From a bacterium (lineage in GTDB: Bacteria > Cyanobacteriota > Vampirovibrionia > Gastranaerophilales > Gastranaerophilaceae): a stretch of DNA of 64,000 nucleotides. The notes under the pieces were generated by a model. The model saw nothing but the letters and a program-made list of their open reading frames with translations. It did not search any database and was not told where the DNA came from. The first letter of the stretch is position 1, and each line of letters starts with the position of its first letter. A program made the position numbers and the translations under genes. Shown here in pieces: positions 7,983-16,699 of the stretch. The stretch spans positions 62,001 to 126,000 of the forward strand of contig JAGAJM010000006.1 in assembly GCA_017626055.1 (NCBI GenBank), read 5' to 3'.

Positions 7983-10157
7983 TTATCTCAAGCTATCTGG
8001 CATTGCCATAGGAATAGGTGCTGCGGTGGTTATAGATTTTGAGGCTGGAACTGGAGCAGCTTGTCCTTTTTCTTCCTTTTTATCTTCTTTTTTATCTTTT
8101 GCTTTTGCTTCTTCTGCGCTTTTTACAACATTTTCGATAAGTGCTTTAGTTTCTTCGTCCGTATTTGGTACGATAATCGCTTTCCCTTCGTTTGCAGGGT
8201 TTTCGTCATCTCCAATGATACGAACTTCGTCTTTACCATCTTTGTTGTAGTTTTCTAAGTTTATTTGAGGGTAATCGAAATCTTTAGAACCCATATCACG
8301 AGTAGCGACTGTCATAACTTCTTTCCAGATTCTTGCTGGAATTGTACCACCATATAAGCCATTAACTTGTTTGTTGTTGTCATCTCCAACCCAAACACCA
8401 GTTACGATATCTGGGGTGTAGCCCACAAAGTAAGCATCTCTACAATCATCAGTTGTTCCTGTTTTACCTGCTGCAGGTTTACCAATATTGGCGGCTGTAC
8501 CAGTACCAGAAATAAGTACAGTTTTCATCATTGCAGTCATTTCTGCTGCAGTTTTTAAACTAAGTTGATGAGTAGATTTTGTTTTACCTGCTCTATATAA
8601 AACTCTACCACGAGAATCTTCGATTTTTTCAATAGCATAAGGTTGAACAACATAGCCTCCATTTGCAAAAGCTCCGTATGCTCTTACAAATTCAAATAAT
8701 TTTACACCATTTGAGCCAAGGGAAATTGTATAGTCGTATTCAAGTGGGGTTGTAATACCCAAAACAGTAGCAAGTTGTTTAACTGAACGGATACCAACTT
8801 CTTGAATCATTCTAGCTGCGCAAACGTTTGATGAAACCATTAATGCTTTATATACAGGGATTTTTCCTCTATATTTGTGGCTATAATTGTGAGGTGACCA
8901 GTTCCCAATTGTTACAGGCATGTCTTCAATTAAATCATTTGGAGAAATTCCTTTTTCCATAGCGGCAGCATAAACAATTGGTTTGAATGCTGATCCTGGA
9001 GGTCTGATTGCTTGGGTAACTCTGTCATATTGAGATTCGCCATAGTTTTTGCCTCCAGCGTAAACTAGAATTTTCCCATCGATTGGGCTATATGAAAATA
9101 CTGCGGCTTGGTGAGATTTGTTTGTTAAGCCCCAAGCTTTCATATTTTTTAGAATAGATTCATTTGCAACATCTTGAGCTTTTGAATCAAGTGTTGTTAT
9201 AACTTTATAACCACCATGAATTATATCAGTTTCAGTAAAACCTAATTTTTGCATTTCTTTCACAACATAGTCACTGAAGTAAGGTGCTTTATTTGTTGTG
9301 TAAATTTGAGGAACTGAGCTTAGTGTTACGTCTGCTTCGATAGCTTTTTTATACTCATCTTTGGTGATATAACGCATAGTCAACATTCTTTTTAAAACTT
9401 GGTTACGTCTTCTGATTGCAAGTTTTTTACTGTTGTATGGGTTATAAACAGATGGTGCTTGTGGTAAACCCGCTATTAAAGCAAGTTCTGGTAATGTAAG
9501 TTGATTTAATTTTTTATTGAAATAAATTTTTGAAGCTGCGGAAACACCATAAGCGCCTGCGCCTAGATAAACGTTATTCAAATACATTTCCAAGATTTGG
9601 TCTTTTGTAATTGTTTTTTCAATTCTTGCGGCAACTTCAAGTTCTTTTACTTTTCTGGTTAATGTTCTTTCATTTGATAGGAATAAAATTCTTGCAAGTT
9701 GTTGAGTTAGTGTACTTGCACCTTGTACTGTTTGTCTTGCGATGATATTTTGGATAGATGATCTGATAATACCTACAACGTCATAACCATTATGCTTATA
9801 AAAGTTTTTATCTTCTGTTGCGATAAGCGCTTTTTTAAGTTCTTCTGGTACATCTTTTAGATCTACTCTATCATATGTATAAGCGGTGAAAGTTTTGATA
9901 ACTTCACCATCAGCCGAATAAAATTTTGTCACAATATTTGGCTTATAATCTTCCAAATTTTCAATTGGAGGAAGTGATGATAAATAAAGATTTAAAGCAA
10001 CAAATCCAGCAAGCATTAACGCTGTTGTTACCAGAATAAACATTTTTACGTTAGCAAAAAACTTGCTTATCGGATTTTCTGAGCGACGTTCACGTTCTCT
10101 TCTTGAAGAACCTTTAGATGCTCTTTGCCTTTTGTATCTATCATAAGAACTAGACAT
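7983..10157 (-). CDS. Class A penicillin-binding protein (PBP1A type)
   Basis: A bifunctional cell-wall synthase with transglycosylase and transpeptidase activity, anchored in the inner membrane. Residues 1-37 are basic and cytosolic, residues 38-60 are one membrane helix. A GT51 domain follows with Glu115 in ATEDKNFYKHNG and QGASTLTQQLAR. The transpeptidase domain has Ser389 in the SxxK motif GSAFK, the SxN motif VSSNV, and K565 in AGKTGTTDDC. The 724 residues end in a K/E-rich then P/A-rich tail not needed for catalysis. SD GGGAGAG precedes the ATG. It forms an operon with the GT9 gene. Confidence 0.95.
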   Translation of the reverse strand: MSSSYDRYKRQRASKGSSRRERERRSENPISKFFANVKMFILVTTALMLAGFVALNLYLSSLPPIENLEDYKPNIVTKFYSADGEVIKTFTAYTYDRVDLKDVPEELKKALIATEDKNFYKHNGYDVVGIIRSSIQNIIARQTVQGASTLTQQLARILFLSNERTLTRKVKELEVAARIEKTITKDQILEMYLNNVYLGAGAYGVSAASKIYFNKKLNQLTLPELALIAGLPQAPSVYNPYNSKKLAIRRRNQVLKRMLTMRYITKDEYKKAIEADVTLSSVPQIYTTNKAPYFSDYVVKEMQKLGFTETDIIHGGYKVITTLDSKAQDVANESILKNMKAWGLTNKSHQAAVFSYSPIDGKILVYAGGKNYGESQYDRVTQAIRPPGSAFKPIVYAAAMEKGISPNDLIEDMPVTIGNWSPHNYSHKYRGKIPVYKALMVSSNVCAARMIQEVGIRSVKQLATVLGITTPLEYDYTISLGSNGVKLFEFVRAYGAFANGGYVVQPYAIEKIEDSRGRVLYRAGKTKSTHQLSLKTAAEMTAMMKTVLISGTGTAANIGKPAAGKTGTTDDCRDAYFVGYTPDIVTGVWVGDDNNKQVNGLYGGTIPARIWKEVMTVATRDMGSKDFDYPQINLENYNKDGKDEVRIIGDDENPANEGKAIIVPNTDEETKALIENVVKSAEEAKAKDKKEDKKEEKGQAAPVPASKSITTAAPIPMAMPDSLR

Positions 10158-10341
10158 AATATTTCTCTCCCTATCAACATTAATTATATTATATCACTTT
10201 AAAATATATACCAATCCAAGAAAAAATGCAGTATTTTTTTATATTAATTAACCATTTTTATAAATATCTTTACAAAGCCTTTAAAATAAAAAATGTTCAA
10301 GTTATACTTGTGTGGTTGACAAAATACGGAGATTGAAAAAG

Positions 10342-11715
10342 ATGTACAACGTAGCGATAATTGGTGCTGGTCCAGCTGGGATTTTTGCAGCTTTAGAAAT
10401 TATGAATTTAAAACCTGATTGGAAGGTTGTTTTAATAGAAAAAGGACAAAGAATTGAAAAGAGGAAATGTCCTCTTCGTGAAGGTTCTCAAAAATGTGTA
10501 AACTGCCGTCGTTGTGGTTTGTTATGTGGTTGGGGTGGAGCAGGTGCTTTTTCTGATGGTAAACTTACTCTAACTCCTGATGTTGGTGGACACCTTGTTG
10601 ATTATATGACAAGAAAACAAACTGAAGAGTTAATTGGTTATGCTGATGAGTTGTATTTAAAATATGGCGCAACTGATGAAGTTTTCGGTACTGATATGAA
10701 AGTTTTCGAAGAGATCGAAAAACAAGCAGTTTTAGCTGAATTAAAATTAGTTCATTCTCCAGTTAGACACTTAGGTACAGAAAGAAGTTTAGAAGTTTTG
10801 AAAAATATGCAAGACTATCTAGATGAAAGAATTACTATCTTAAATAATGTGTCAGCTGAATCTTTAATTGTTGAATGTGAACAAGTTAAAGGTATTAAAT
10901 TAGATAATGGTGAAGTGATTTCTGCTGAATACACAATTATTGCTCCAGGTAGAGAAGGTGCTGATTGGTTAACTCAAGAATTTGCTAAACATAAAATTGG
11001 TATGGTAAATAATGCTGTTGATATCGGTGTTCGTGTAGAACTTCCAGCTCCAGTATTTGAACCATTAACTTCAAAATTATATGAATCAAAATTGATTTAC
11101 CACTCTCCAACATTTGGAGATGAAGTTAGAACATTCTGTATGAACCCAAATGGTGAAGTTGTACAAGAAAATTACAATGGTATTGCAACAGTTAATGGAC
11201 ATAGTTATGCAAACTTTAAAACTCCAAATACAAACTTTGCATTGTTGGTAAGTGAAAAATTTACAGAACCATTCAAAGAACCAATTCAATATGGTCAACA
11301 CGTTGCAAGACTTGCAAATATGTTGGGTGGCGGAATCTTGGTTCAAAGATTCGGTGACTTGTTAGATGGACGTAGATCTACTCCAGATAGAATTAAAAAT
11401 AGTATCATTACACCAACTCTTACTTGTGCAACTCCTGGTGATTTGAGCCTTGTTATTCCTCATAGACAAATGACAAGTATTATTGAGATGATTCAAGCTC
11501 TTGATAAAATTGCTCCAGGTACAGCATCAAGATACACCCTTCTTTATGGTATCGAAGTTAAGTTCTACTCAGCTAGAGTTAAACTTACTGATAAACTTGA
11601 AACTGAAGGTGTTAAAAACTTATTCACAATTGGTGATGGCGCTGGTGTTACTAGAGGTTTATTGCAAGCATCTGCTTCAGGTGTTTATGTGGCAAGAACA
11701 ATCTGTGAAAGATAA
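10342..11715 (+). CDS. FAD-dependent dehydrogenase (COG2509-like)
   Basis: An uncharacterised flavoprotein of 457 residues. The N-terminus is a Rossmann FAD-binding motif, VAIIGAGPAGIFAALE. It is followed by a cysteine-rich stretch, KCPLREGSQKC then CRRCGLLCGWGGAGAFSDGK, characteristic of the COG2509 group. The C-terminal FAD motif is LFTIGDGAGVTRGLLQAS. The start is ATG 10342, with GGAG 10 nt upstream; a GTG at 10312 falls close to the likely transcription start (TATACT near 10301). It is divergent from the PBP gene and ends at a strong terminator. The substrate is unknown. Confidence 0.88.
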   Translation: MYNVAIIGAGPAGIFAALEIMNLKPDWKVVLIEKGQRIEKRKCPLREGSQKCVNCRRCGLLCGWGGAGAFSDGKLTLTPDVGGHLVDYMTRKQTEELIGYADELYLKYGATDEVFGTDMKVFEEIEKQAVLAELKLVHSPVRHLGTERSLEVLKNMQDYLDERITILNNVSAESLIVECEQVKGIKLDNGEVISAEYTIIAPGREGADWLTQEFAKHKIGMVNNAVDIGVRVELPAPVFEPLTSKLYESKLIYHSPTFGDEVRTFCMNPNGEVVQENYNGIATVNGHSYANFKTPNTNFALLVSEKFTEPFKEPIQYGQHVARLANMLGGGILVQRFGDLLDGRRSTPDRIKNSIITPTLTCATPGDLSLVIPHRQMTSIIEMIQALDKIAPGTASRYTLLYGIEVKFYSARVKLTDKLETEGVKNLFTIGDGAGVTRGLLQASASGVYVARTICER

Positions 11716-11736
11716 TTATTTTGAAATAAATGATGT

Positions 11737-11773
11737 GAGGCGACTACTTATAAGTAGTCGCCTCTTATTTTTA
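11737..11773. terminator. Strong intrinsic terminator
   Basis: A perfect 28-nt palindrome at 11737-11764 (arms GAGGCGACTACTTA and TAAGTAGTCGCCTC) is followed by TTATTTTT. It ends the FAD dehydrogenase transcript and touches the end of the convergent small gene. Confidence 0.92.
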
Positions 11774-12109
11774 TCTATTGTTCGAATTTTCGCCAGCGTT
11801 TTGTCTGCTAAAACAATTCCCGAATTGACAGTTAGCATTATATGGCTGTGTGTTTTCTTCCTGAATAGGTTCCATATTAATGTTTTCTGGTATTTGAGGT
11901 TGTCCAAGTTGTGTTCTGTTTTCAAACGAGTTATGAGGTTGTCTTATTCGCTCTAAATTATTTGGCATTATTTTATCTTGTAATGTATCATTTATTCCTA
12001 CACCAATATCGGCTTTACAATTTTCTAATGCTTCTATTTTGCATGCACTAAATGAGGGTAATGTCACACAAGATAAAATGAGTGTACTTAAAAATATAAT
12101 CTTTTTCAT
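11771..12109 (-). CDS. Small exported Cys-containing protein, unknown function
   Basis: No family recognised. The 112 residues begin with a typical signal peptide (MKKIIFLSTLILSCVTLPSFSA) with a likely cut after SFSA. The mature part has four cysteines, in CKIEALENC and CQFGNC, which could form disulfides in the periplasm. The rest is polar and rich in N, Q, P and E. SD AAGGTG precedes the ATG. It overlaps the tail of the bidirectional terminator. Confidence 0.72.
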   Translation of the reverse strand: MKKIIFLSTLILSCVTLPSFSACKIEALENCKADIGVGINDTLQDKIMPNNLERIRQPHNSFENRTQLGQPQIPENINMEPIQEENTQPYNANCQFGNCFSRQNAGENSNNR

Positions 12110-12167
12110 AATTTTACACCTTTTAAATATATCAACATGACTAATTTAAAAGTTTTTTATTTATATT

Positions 12168-12626
12168 TCATTGGATAAAAGTATAATGTTTAGAACCACT
12201 TTCGGATAATCTTTTTATCTTGTTTTTTTCAACACTTTTTAAAACGTCTTTGAATGGGATAATTGGTTCCATTTTGTATCCGCAATCTTCTGATAATGTT
12301 CCGCCCATCGCAAAAAGCTCTTCTTGAGGGTATCTTCTACAAATCCCAGGTCGCCAAAAATGAATTTTGCAACGTCTAGTTTCTGGGTCTAGATTTTTAC
12401 ATTCAAAAATTAATCCAAGTTCGTCCTTACCAATAATTTTTAAATCAGCATAAAATTTGTGTAAGTATTGTAGTTTATCAAATTCTTTTTCATCCTGAAG
12501 AACATGTTTGAAGTGTTTTACATAAATATGTGTGCAACACTGACCGCAACCTTTACATTTTCCAGTACGATAATAATGCTTTTTCAAGATTTTTGATAGA
12601 ATAAATTTTTTAATCTTTAACCACAT
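12168..12626 (-). CDS. YkgJ-family putative zinc/iron-chelating protein
   Basis: A 152-residue protein with the cysteine signature of the YkgJ/CxxCxxCC group: CKGCGQCC near residues 24-31, then CKNLDPETRRCKIH and RPGICRRYP. These cysteines are thought to bind a metal; no reaction is established. The start is set at ATG 12626 (MWLKIKKF) with a weak AGAG upstream. A longer frame to 12695 has a hydrophobic run but no better SD. The N-terminus is basic without a signal peptide, so it is probably cytosolic. Confidence 0.8.
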   Translation of the reverse strand: MWLKIKKFILSKILKKHYYRTGKCKGCGQCCTHIYVKHFKHVLQDEKEFDKLQYLHKFYADLKIIGKDELGLIFECKNLDPETRRCKIHFWRPGICRRYPQEELFAMGGTLSEDCGYKMEPIIPFKDVLKSVEKNKIKRLSESGSKHYTFIQ

Positions 12627-12691
12627 AACTCTATCATATCTCAATTCTAGCCTATTTGTGTTAAGTTTTGTAAATCTTAAAAACAAAAAAA

Positions 12692-12863
12692 GCAATTTTT
12701 AATCTTGAGGGTAATTTAAGCAAGTGTAAGAAATAAACAATTAACCCCTTGATAAAACATTAACCTTAAATATATTTAACCTATACAGTATTCATAAACT
12801 GACATAATACTATAACATAACCAAAAATAACCAACCTTGACCTCTAACAGAGGTCTTTTTTTT
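12692..12863 (+). ncRNA. Candidate small RNA locus
   Basis: The plus strand here has no gene, yet it ends in a good intrinsic terminator (12839-12863). Possible starts are the GCAATTTTT-N14-TTTAA motif at 12692-12719, or TTGATA-N16-TATATT near 12757-12784, giving an RNA of roughly 75-140 nt. No known RNA family was recognised. This is inference from promoter-like and terminator signals only. Confidence 0.3.
12839..12863 (+). terminator. Orphan plus-strand terminator
   Basis: Stem GACCTCT-AAC-AGAGGTC (12839-12855) is followed by eight T. The nearest plus-strand gene upstream ended 1.1 kb earlier at its own terminator, so this one probably serves an unannotated transcript. Confidence 0.75.
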
Positions 12864-13054
12864 GCCACCGAGCAGAGGCACGAGCGAAGCGAGAGGCGAA
12901 CACGAATCAACGTAAACGTTTAGTTTTCGTTGTAAGTGTGAGCGGTGCCGTTTATTGCGAGGTGGGTCCTCGGCCAGACTTGACAGGGGTAAATATACAG
13001 AGCTATAGTATCAGTCATTGTCTGACCTAAAATTCTTGCCAGACTGGGTTGTTC
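12864..13054. repeat. GC-richer dispersed intergenic repeat
   Basis: No gene is visible. The stretch is full of short words such as GAGCGAAGCGAGAGG and contains GGTCCTCGGCCAGAC (about 12965), shared exactly with the reverse strand of the ssb-rpsR spacer. An 11-nt inverted pair, AGGGGTAAATA (from 12985) and TATTTACCCCT (to 13068), brackets the last part and reaches into the 3' end of bioC. Confidence 0.5.
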
Positions 13055-13795
13055 TTATTTACCCCTACAAATTACGATTATTGGGGAATAAGTTAGTTTT
13101 GTTTGTGGGTATTTTTTGTTGAATTTGTCGCAGAAATCTTTGATTTTCTTTACTGTCCAAGTTTCTTCAGCTAAAGAATTAACTCCAGTATTTTTCATAT
13201 GAGCTAAAAGCTCTAGTGGAGTGTTGAATTTTATTTCTTCATAAAAACTTTCACAGTACAAAATTTCAAAACCTTGGCGATTTAGTATTTCTTTTATTTC
13301 ATCTTCTGATTTGTATTTAAGGGTTAATCCTGTAAGCTCTTTTATTTCTTTAAAGTTGTCTGGGGTGAAGGTTGAAAATGCTAAAATTCCATTTTTATCA
13401 AGCGATAATTTTAAAATCTCTATCGATTTTTCAAGGTTTTCAAACCATTGAAACATTGCATTTGAAACAATTAAATCAGCTTTTCTTGGTGTTTTTATTT
13501 TTAGAGCATTACCCGCAAAAAACATTGTATTAGGTATAATTTTTTGGATGTAATGCTTAGATTTTTCGATTAAATCGTTTGCATAATAATTTGAGAATTT
13601 GACGTTTTTTGCCATTCTTTTAGTAAGTAATCCAGTACCCGCACCAAGTTCCAAAATGGTATCAAAGTTATTAGAAATTTTATTCAGTTCAATTATCATT
13701 TTTGATGCCATCAAATCCTGAACGGTTGCGTTTTTGTCGTAATCGTTCATACTTTTTTCAAATTGTTTTTTTATATGTTTATAGTCTGTTGACAT
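13055..13795 (-). CDS. bioC: Malonyl-ACP O-methyltransferase
   Basis: It methylates malonyl-ACP with SAM to start pimelate synthesis on the fatty-acid machinery. The 246 residues show a class I methyltransferase fold: ILELGAGTGLLTKRMAK (SAM loop), DLIVSNAMFQWFENLE and LAFSTFTPDNFKE, a pattern typical of BioC. The start overlaps the end of bioG by 25 nt, so translation is probably coupled. It is the last gene of bioF-bioG-bioC. Confidence 0.93.
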   Translation of the reverse strand: MSTDYKHIKKQFEKSMNDYDKNATVQDLMASKMIIELNKISNNFDTILELGAGTGLLTKRMAKNVKFSNYYANDLIEKSKHYIQKIIPNTMFFAGNALKIKTPRKADLIVSNAMFQWFENLEKSIEILKLSLDKNGILAFSTFTPDNFKEIKELTGLTLKYKSEDEIKEILNRQGFEILYCESFYEEIKFNTPLELLAHMKNTGVNSLAEETWTVKKIKDFCDKFNKKYPQTKLTYSPIIVICRGK

Positions 13796-14457
13796 TCGAT
13801 AAGTTCTTTCCAGCTTGCAAAATGATAGTATGGAAAATGTCCATAAGGAACTGTTATTAGAGGTGTTGAGTTTTTATTATGACATTCGATTTGGTTTTTA
13901 GGTGGGATAATTTTATCAAAATCACTCACTATTGCCAAATCATAAAAACCAACACTTTCCACGTTATTTTCATTTTTAATCAAAGTGTATAAATTTTCAA
14001 GTTCAGATACTCTGTTTTCTATTGAGCGTTGAACAGGGTATGAGGAATACAGTTGATATTCTTCTTCTGTTGGAAAAAGATTTTGGTAGAATTTTCCTTC
14101 CAGACCTTTTTGGGCGTGTTTAAGGGTTAGTTCAAACATTCTGACAGGGATTCCGTAAGTATCGTCAACTGGTGATGTTGTTCCGTTGATTGCGATTTTT
14201 TTATTAAAGTCTGCGAATAAGTCTTTTAATTTGCACGCAACAAAAACACCCATAGACCAAGTTATAAGGGTTTTGTTTTCATATCCTAAAAAGTCTTTCA
14301 AATCCTCAGGGATAAATAATGAGTTATAATCATAAACAACCAAAACGTCATAATCAGTATAGTTAAGTGCAATAAATGGCTTTTCATCAAAGCTCCAACC
14401 TGCAAAAAATACGATTAAGTTTTTATTATTTTGTTTGTTTAACCAAACGCTTTTCAT
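13771..14457 (-). CDS. bioG: Pimeloyl-ACP methyl ester esterase (BioG type)
   Basis: It removes the methyl group from pimeloyl-ACP methyl ester, releasing pimeloyl-ACP for BioF. The 228-residue alpha/beta hydrolase of the DUF452/BioG family has the oxyanion region FFAGWSFDEKP, the nucleophile elbow TWSMGVF (serine), a late aspartate in IVSDFDKIIP and histidine in YGHFPYYHF. It overlaps bioF by 32 nt upstream and bioC by 25 nt downstream. The choice of BioG rather than BioH follows from sequence and its place between bioF and bioC. Confidence 0.9.
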   Translation of the reverse strand: MKSVWLNKQNNKNLIVFFAGWSFDEKPFIALNYTDYDVLVVYDYNSLFIPEDLKDFLGYENKTLITWSMGVFVACKLKDLFADFNKKIAINGTTSPVDDTYGIPVRMFELTLKHAQKGLEGKFYQNLFPTEEEYQLYSSYPVQRSIENRVSELENLYTLIKNENNVESVGFYDLAIVSDFDKIIPPKNQIECHNKNSTPLITVPYGHFPYYHFASWKELIECQQTINI

Positions 14458-15568
14458 TTATTTTCTCCATAAGTAGTGTTAATTCGTCTTCTTCAATATC
14501 TGTTGTAAGTGAAAGTCTAAGACGTGATGTTCCAACAGGGACTGTTGGGGGTCTGATAGGTAATGTAAAATATCCGTTATGGAAAAGAATTTCACAAAGT
14601 TCTATTGTGTCTTGGTTTTCACCAATAATTATAGGTATGATATGACTATCGCTTCCTAATTTTTTCCCTAGTTCAATCATTTTTTTACGTTTTTTATAAG
14701 TTTGTGGAAGTTTGTTTTCTATAATCCATTTTGTAAATGCAACATTGATTGGCGGAATTGCAGTTGAGAATATAAACGAACGGGATTTGTTGATTAGAAA
14801 GTCAATAAATGTTCTTGAACCAACTACAAAAGCTCCCATTGAGCCAATTGCCTTGCCAAAAGTTCCAACAATTAAATCAACATCTTGGATAATTCCTAAA
14901 TCTTCCGCTACTCCTAAGCCTTTTTCTCCAAAAACACCAAATGCGTGGGCTTCATCGATGATTAAATTACAGTTGTATTTTTTCTTTAATTCAACGATTT
15001 TTCTCAAGTCTGCAATATCTCCATCCATAGAGAACACACTTTCTGTAATAATAAAAGCGTTTTTGAAATTGTTACGTTCTCTTTGTAGAAGTTTTTCAAG
15101 TGCTTCTATATCATTATGCGGATAGCGGAAAAACTTACCTTGTGATAATTGCATACCATCAATTATACTGGCATGATTTAATTTATCAGAGAAAACTACA
15201 TCACCTTTTTGGTTCAACGCGCTAGAAATTCCAACATTTGCGTGGTAGCCGCTATTGTATAAAAGGGTAGCTTCTTTATTATAAAGAGTAGCCAAAAGGG
15301 TTTCTAGTTCTTTATAAATAGGCAATGTTCCTGTCAAAAGTCTTGCTGAAGCACTGCCAAAAGAGTATTCAGAGCCAATTGAAGTTAAAAATTCTTCTGT
15401 AATAGCTTTGTTATCTGCAAAATTAAGATAATTATTAGACGACAGATTTAAAAGTTTTTTACCTTTATAGTAAATAAACTTTTCGTCTTTGGCTTCAAAG
15501 TCTTTCAAATCCCTAAAGTGAGAATGAGATTTTAGCTCATCTAAGATGTTTTTATAATCCTCGTGCAT
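14426..15568 (-). CDS. bioF: 8-amino-7-oxononanoate synthase
   Basis: A PLP enzyme that condenses pimeloyl-ACP with alanine, losing CO2. The 380 residues match the family. Motifs seen are LLYNSGYHANVG, IIDEAHAFGVFGEKG and the PLP lysine in VGTFGKAIGSMG. It leads the operon bioF-bioG-bioC. There is no SD; the -10 sits 6 nt before ATG, so the transcript is probably leaderless. The gene lacks the extra domains of the KBL branch, and context settles BioF. Confidence 0.95.
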   Translation of the reverse strand: MHEDYKNILDELKSHSHFRDLKDFEAKDEKFIYYKGKKLLNLSSNNYLNFADNKAITEEFLTSIGSEYSFGSASARLLTGTLPIYKELETLLATLYNKEATLLYNSGYHANVGISSALNQKGDVVFSDKLNHASIIDGMQLSQGKFFRYPHNDIEALEKLLQRERNNFKNAFIITESVFSMDGDIADLRKIVELKKKYNCNLIIDEAHAFGVFGEKGLGVAEDLGIIQDVDLIVGTFGKAIGSMGAFVVGSRTFIDFLINKSRSFIFSTAIPPINVAFTKWIIENKLPQTYKKRKKMIELGKKLGSDSHIIPIIIGENQDTIELCEILFHNGYFTLPIRPPTVPVGTSRLRLSLTTDIEEDELTLLMEKINEKRLVKQTK

Positions 15569-15603
15569 AAGATAAATTTACCCAAAAAACTGGGCAATTA
15601 CAA
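15569..15603 (-). promoter_or_regulatory. bioF promoter, leaderless, with operator-like palindrome
   Basis: Minus strand: TTGTAA (15598-15603), 17-nt spacer, TAAATT (15575-15580), 6 nt, ATG. The spacer holds the imperfect palindrome TTGCCCA-N4-TTGGGTAA, which could be a repressor site, for example for a biotin regulator. Confidence 0.5.
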
Positions 15604-15674
15604 GTAAATGGGTTAGGTGTGTTTTGATATATGTAACAATATGTAAAGAATATATATTTTTTATATAAAATTAA

Positions 15675-15723
15675 GCAATTTTTAAAAACACAAATTGTTT
15701 ATTAAAGTATAACGAGGTATAAT
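15675..15723 (+). promoter_or_regulatory. Promoter region of the 61-residue gene
   Basis: A sigma-70-like pair TTGTTT (15695-15700), 17 nt, TATAAT (15718-15723) ends 7 nt before ATG. GCAATTTTT-N14-TTTAT (15675-15702), the motif shared with 6917-6950 and 18699-18732, overlaps it. Confidence 0.6.
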
Positions 15724-15730
15724 TAGATTC

Positions 15731-15916
15731 ATGGATGAGATGACTGAACAAAACTTAAGAGTAATTGAAAGCGATTCTCAAGAGACGAGAGAAAAAGAAG
15801 TTATTGAAAAACTACAGTCTACTCGCCAGACTAATCCTATTGCAAGAAAGTTGCTGGACTTTAGCTTGTCTAACAAAACCCGCAAATTTTCAGTCAAGGA
15901 TCTGTTTACACGATAG
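15731..15916 (+). CDS. Small hypothetical protein (61 residues)
   Basis: No family recognised. The protein is charged, with an acidic N-terminal half (MDEMTEQNLRVIESDSQE) and a basic C-terminal half ending in KFSVKDLFTR. No signal peptide or membrane segment is seen. It is supported as a gene by a near-consensus promoter placed to give a leaderless mRNA at this ATG. A structured GC-richer spacer follows. Confidence 0.6.
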   Translation: MDEMTEQNLRVIESDSQETREKEVIEKLQSTRQTNPIARKLLDFSLSNKTRKFSVKDLFTR

Positions 15917-16183
15917 GTTCGTGTAGCACGGCTTTATGAGGGTCGATACGCACATAAATTTGTGCGGTTTGTGAGGAACCGAAACTCTATTTATACTTCG
16001 TCCCCTAGGGGAGTAAATACTGCCACTTCTGTCCAGGTGGTGTAGCGACTTCTTAGGGTGTGCGAAGCGATCGGCGAGTTGTTCGGTCGCTTTGTTGTAT
16101 GTGGGGTAAATTTTTTTTATTGGTCGGGGTATTGTTCTTGGTTTTCTCTTGAGTGTTTCTTCTTCTGGTTGTATAATTATTTT
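15917..16183 (+). other. Unexplained GC-richer spacer upstream of the prmC operon
   Basis: About 270 nt with no convincing gene. It has short inverted repeats such as CCCCTAGGGG (15993-16002) and GCACAAATTTATGTGC on the reverse strand (near 15950), and words like GTGCGAAGCGATCGGCGAG. A frame open from 16058 runs through it into the next gene but has no SD. It could be a structured RNA or another member of the dispersed GC-richer repeats. No known RNA signature (SRP, RNase P, tmRNA) was found. Confidence 0.4.
16149..16177 (+). promoter_or_regulatory. Leaderless promoter for the 171-residue gene
   Basis: TTGAGT (16149-16154), 17 nt, TATAAT (16172-16177), then 6 nt to ATG 16184. No SD is present. 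Confidence 0.65.
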
Positions 16184-16699
16184 ATGTATGAGATTAAAAA
16201 ACAGATTTATCTTAGTTTGACCAAAAATCAGAAATCTGCACTTTGTAATTATTTGCGTGCAAATGTGAAAAAATCAATGGATTTGTCGGTTGATGAAGTT
16301 TGGGAAAGTTTTGTGGCTGATGAGAAATATTATCTTGAATTGAATTGTTCAAGATTTGAATTTTTGGCTGAAATTATTGATGAAGATTGGTTCAAGGCTG
16401 ATACTATAAAATATTTAAAAGAATGTAAAAAATATTATGAGCACAAAGAAAAACAACGCCCAATAATTGAAGCTAACAAGGAATATGAAAAACAGAAACG
16501 TAAATTTTTACAAGAAGTAAAAATGTCAAAAGAAGCACCTACTAAAAAGCAACTTTATTATTATGAGCGTTTGTGTAAAAAATATAATATTGAACAAGTT
16601 GAATTGACTTCAAAATTAGAGGCACGTGATATTATTGATAAAATCATAACTGATCACGCTCCAAGTTTGAAGTTCGTAGAGGAACAAGAAGAATGTTAA
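16184..16699 (+). CDS. Hypothetical charged helical protein upstream of prmC
   Basis: No family recognised. From ATG 16184 it has 171 residues; an earlier in-frame start at 16058 lies upstream of the promoter and would add an odd aromatic-rich stretch, so it is rejected. The protein is rich in K, E and Y with long predicted helices (YLKECKKYYEHKEKQRPIIE) and a C-terminal part beginning APTKKQLYYYERLCKKYN that resembles small helical domains following a TxxQ-type motif. It overlaps prmC by 7 nt, so the two are probably co-translated. A link to release-factor methylation is only suggested by position. Confidence 0.75.
   Translation: MYEIKKQIYLSLTKNQKSALCNYLRANVKKSMDLSVDEVWESFVADEKYYLELNCSRFEFLAEIIDEDWFKADTIKYLKECKKYYEHKEKQRPIIEANKEYEKQKRKFLQEVKMSKEAPTKKQLYYYERLCKKYNIEQVELTSKLEARDIIDKIITDHAPSLKFVEEQEEC

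Noticed and set aside
14712-15125. Plus-strand frame opposite bioF
   Set aside because: Antisense shadow of bioF without SD.
15917-16148. SRP RNA, RNase P RNA or tmRNA
   Set aside because: The conserved core motifs of those RNAs were not found.
16058-16183. 42-residue N-terminal extension of the gene upstream of prmC
   Set aside because: It has no SD and precedes a good TTGAGT-N17-TATAAT promoter 6 nt before ATG 16184.
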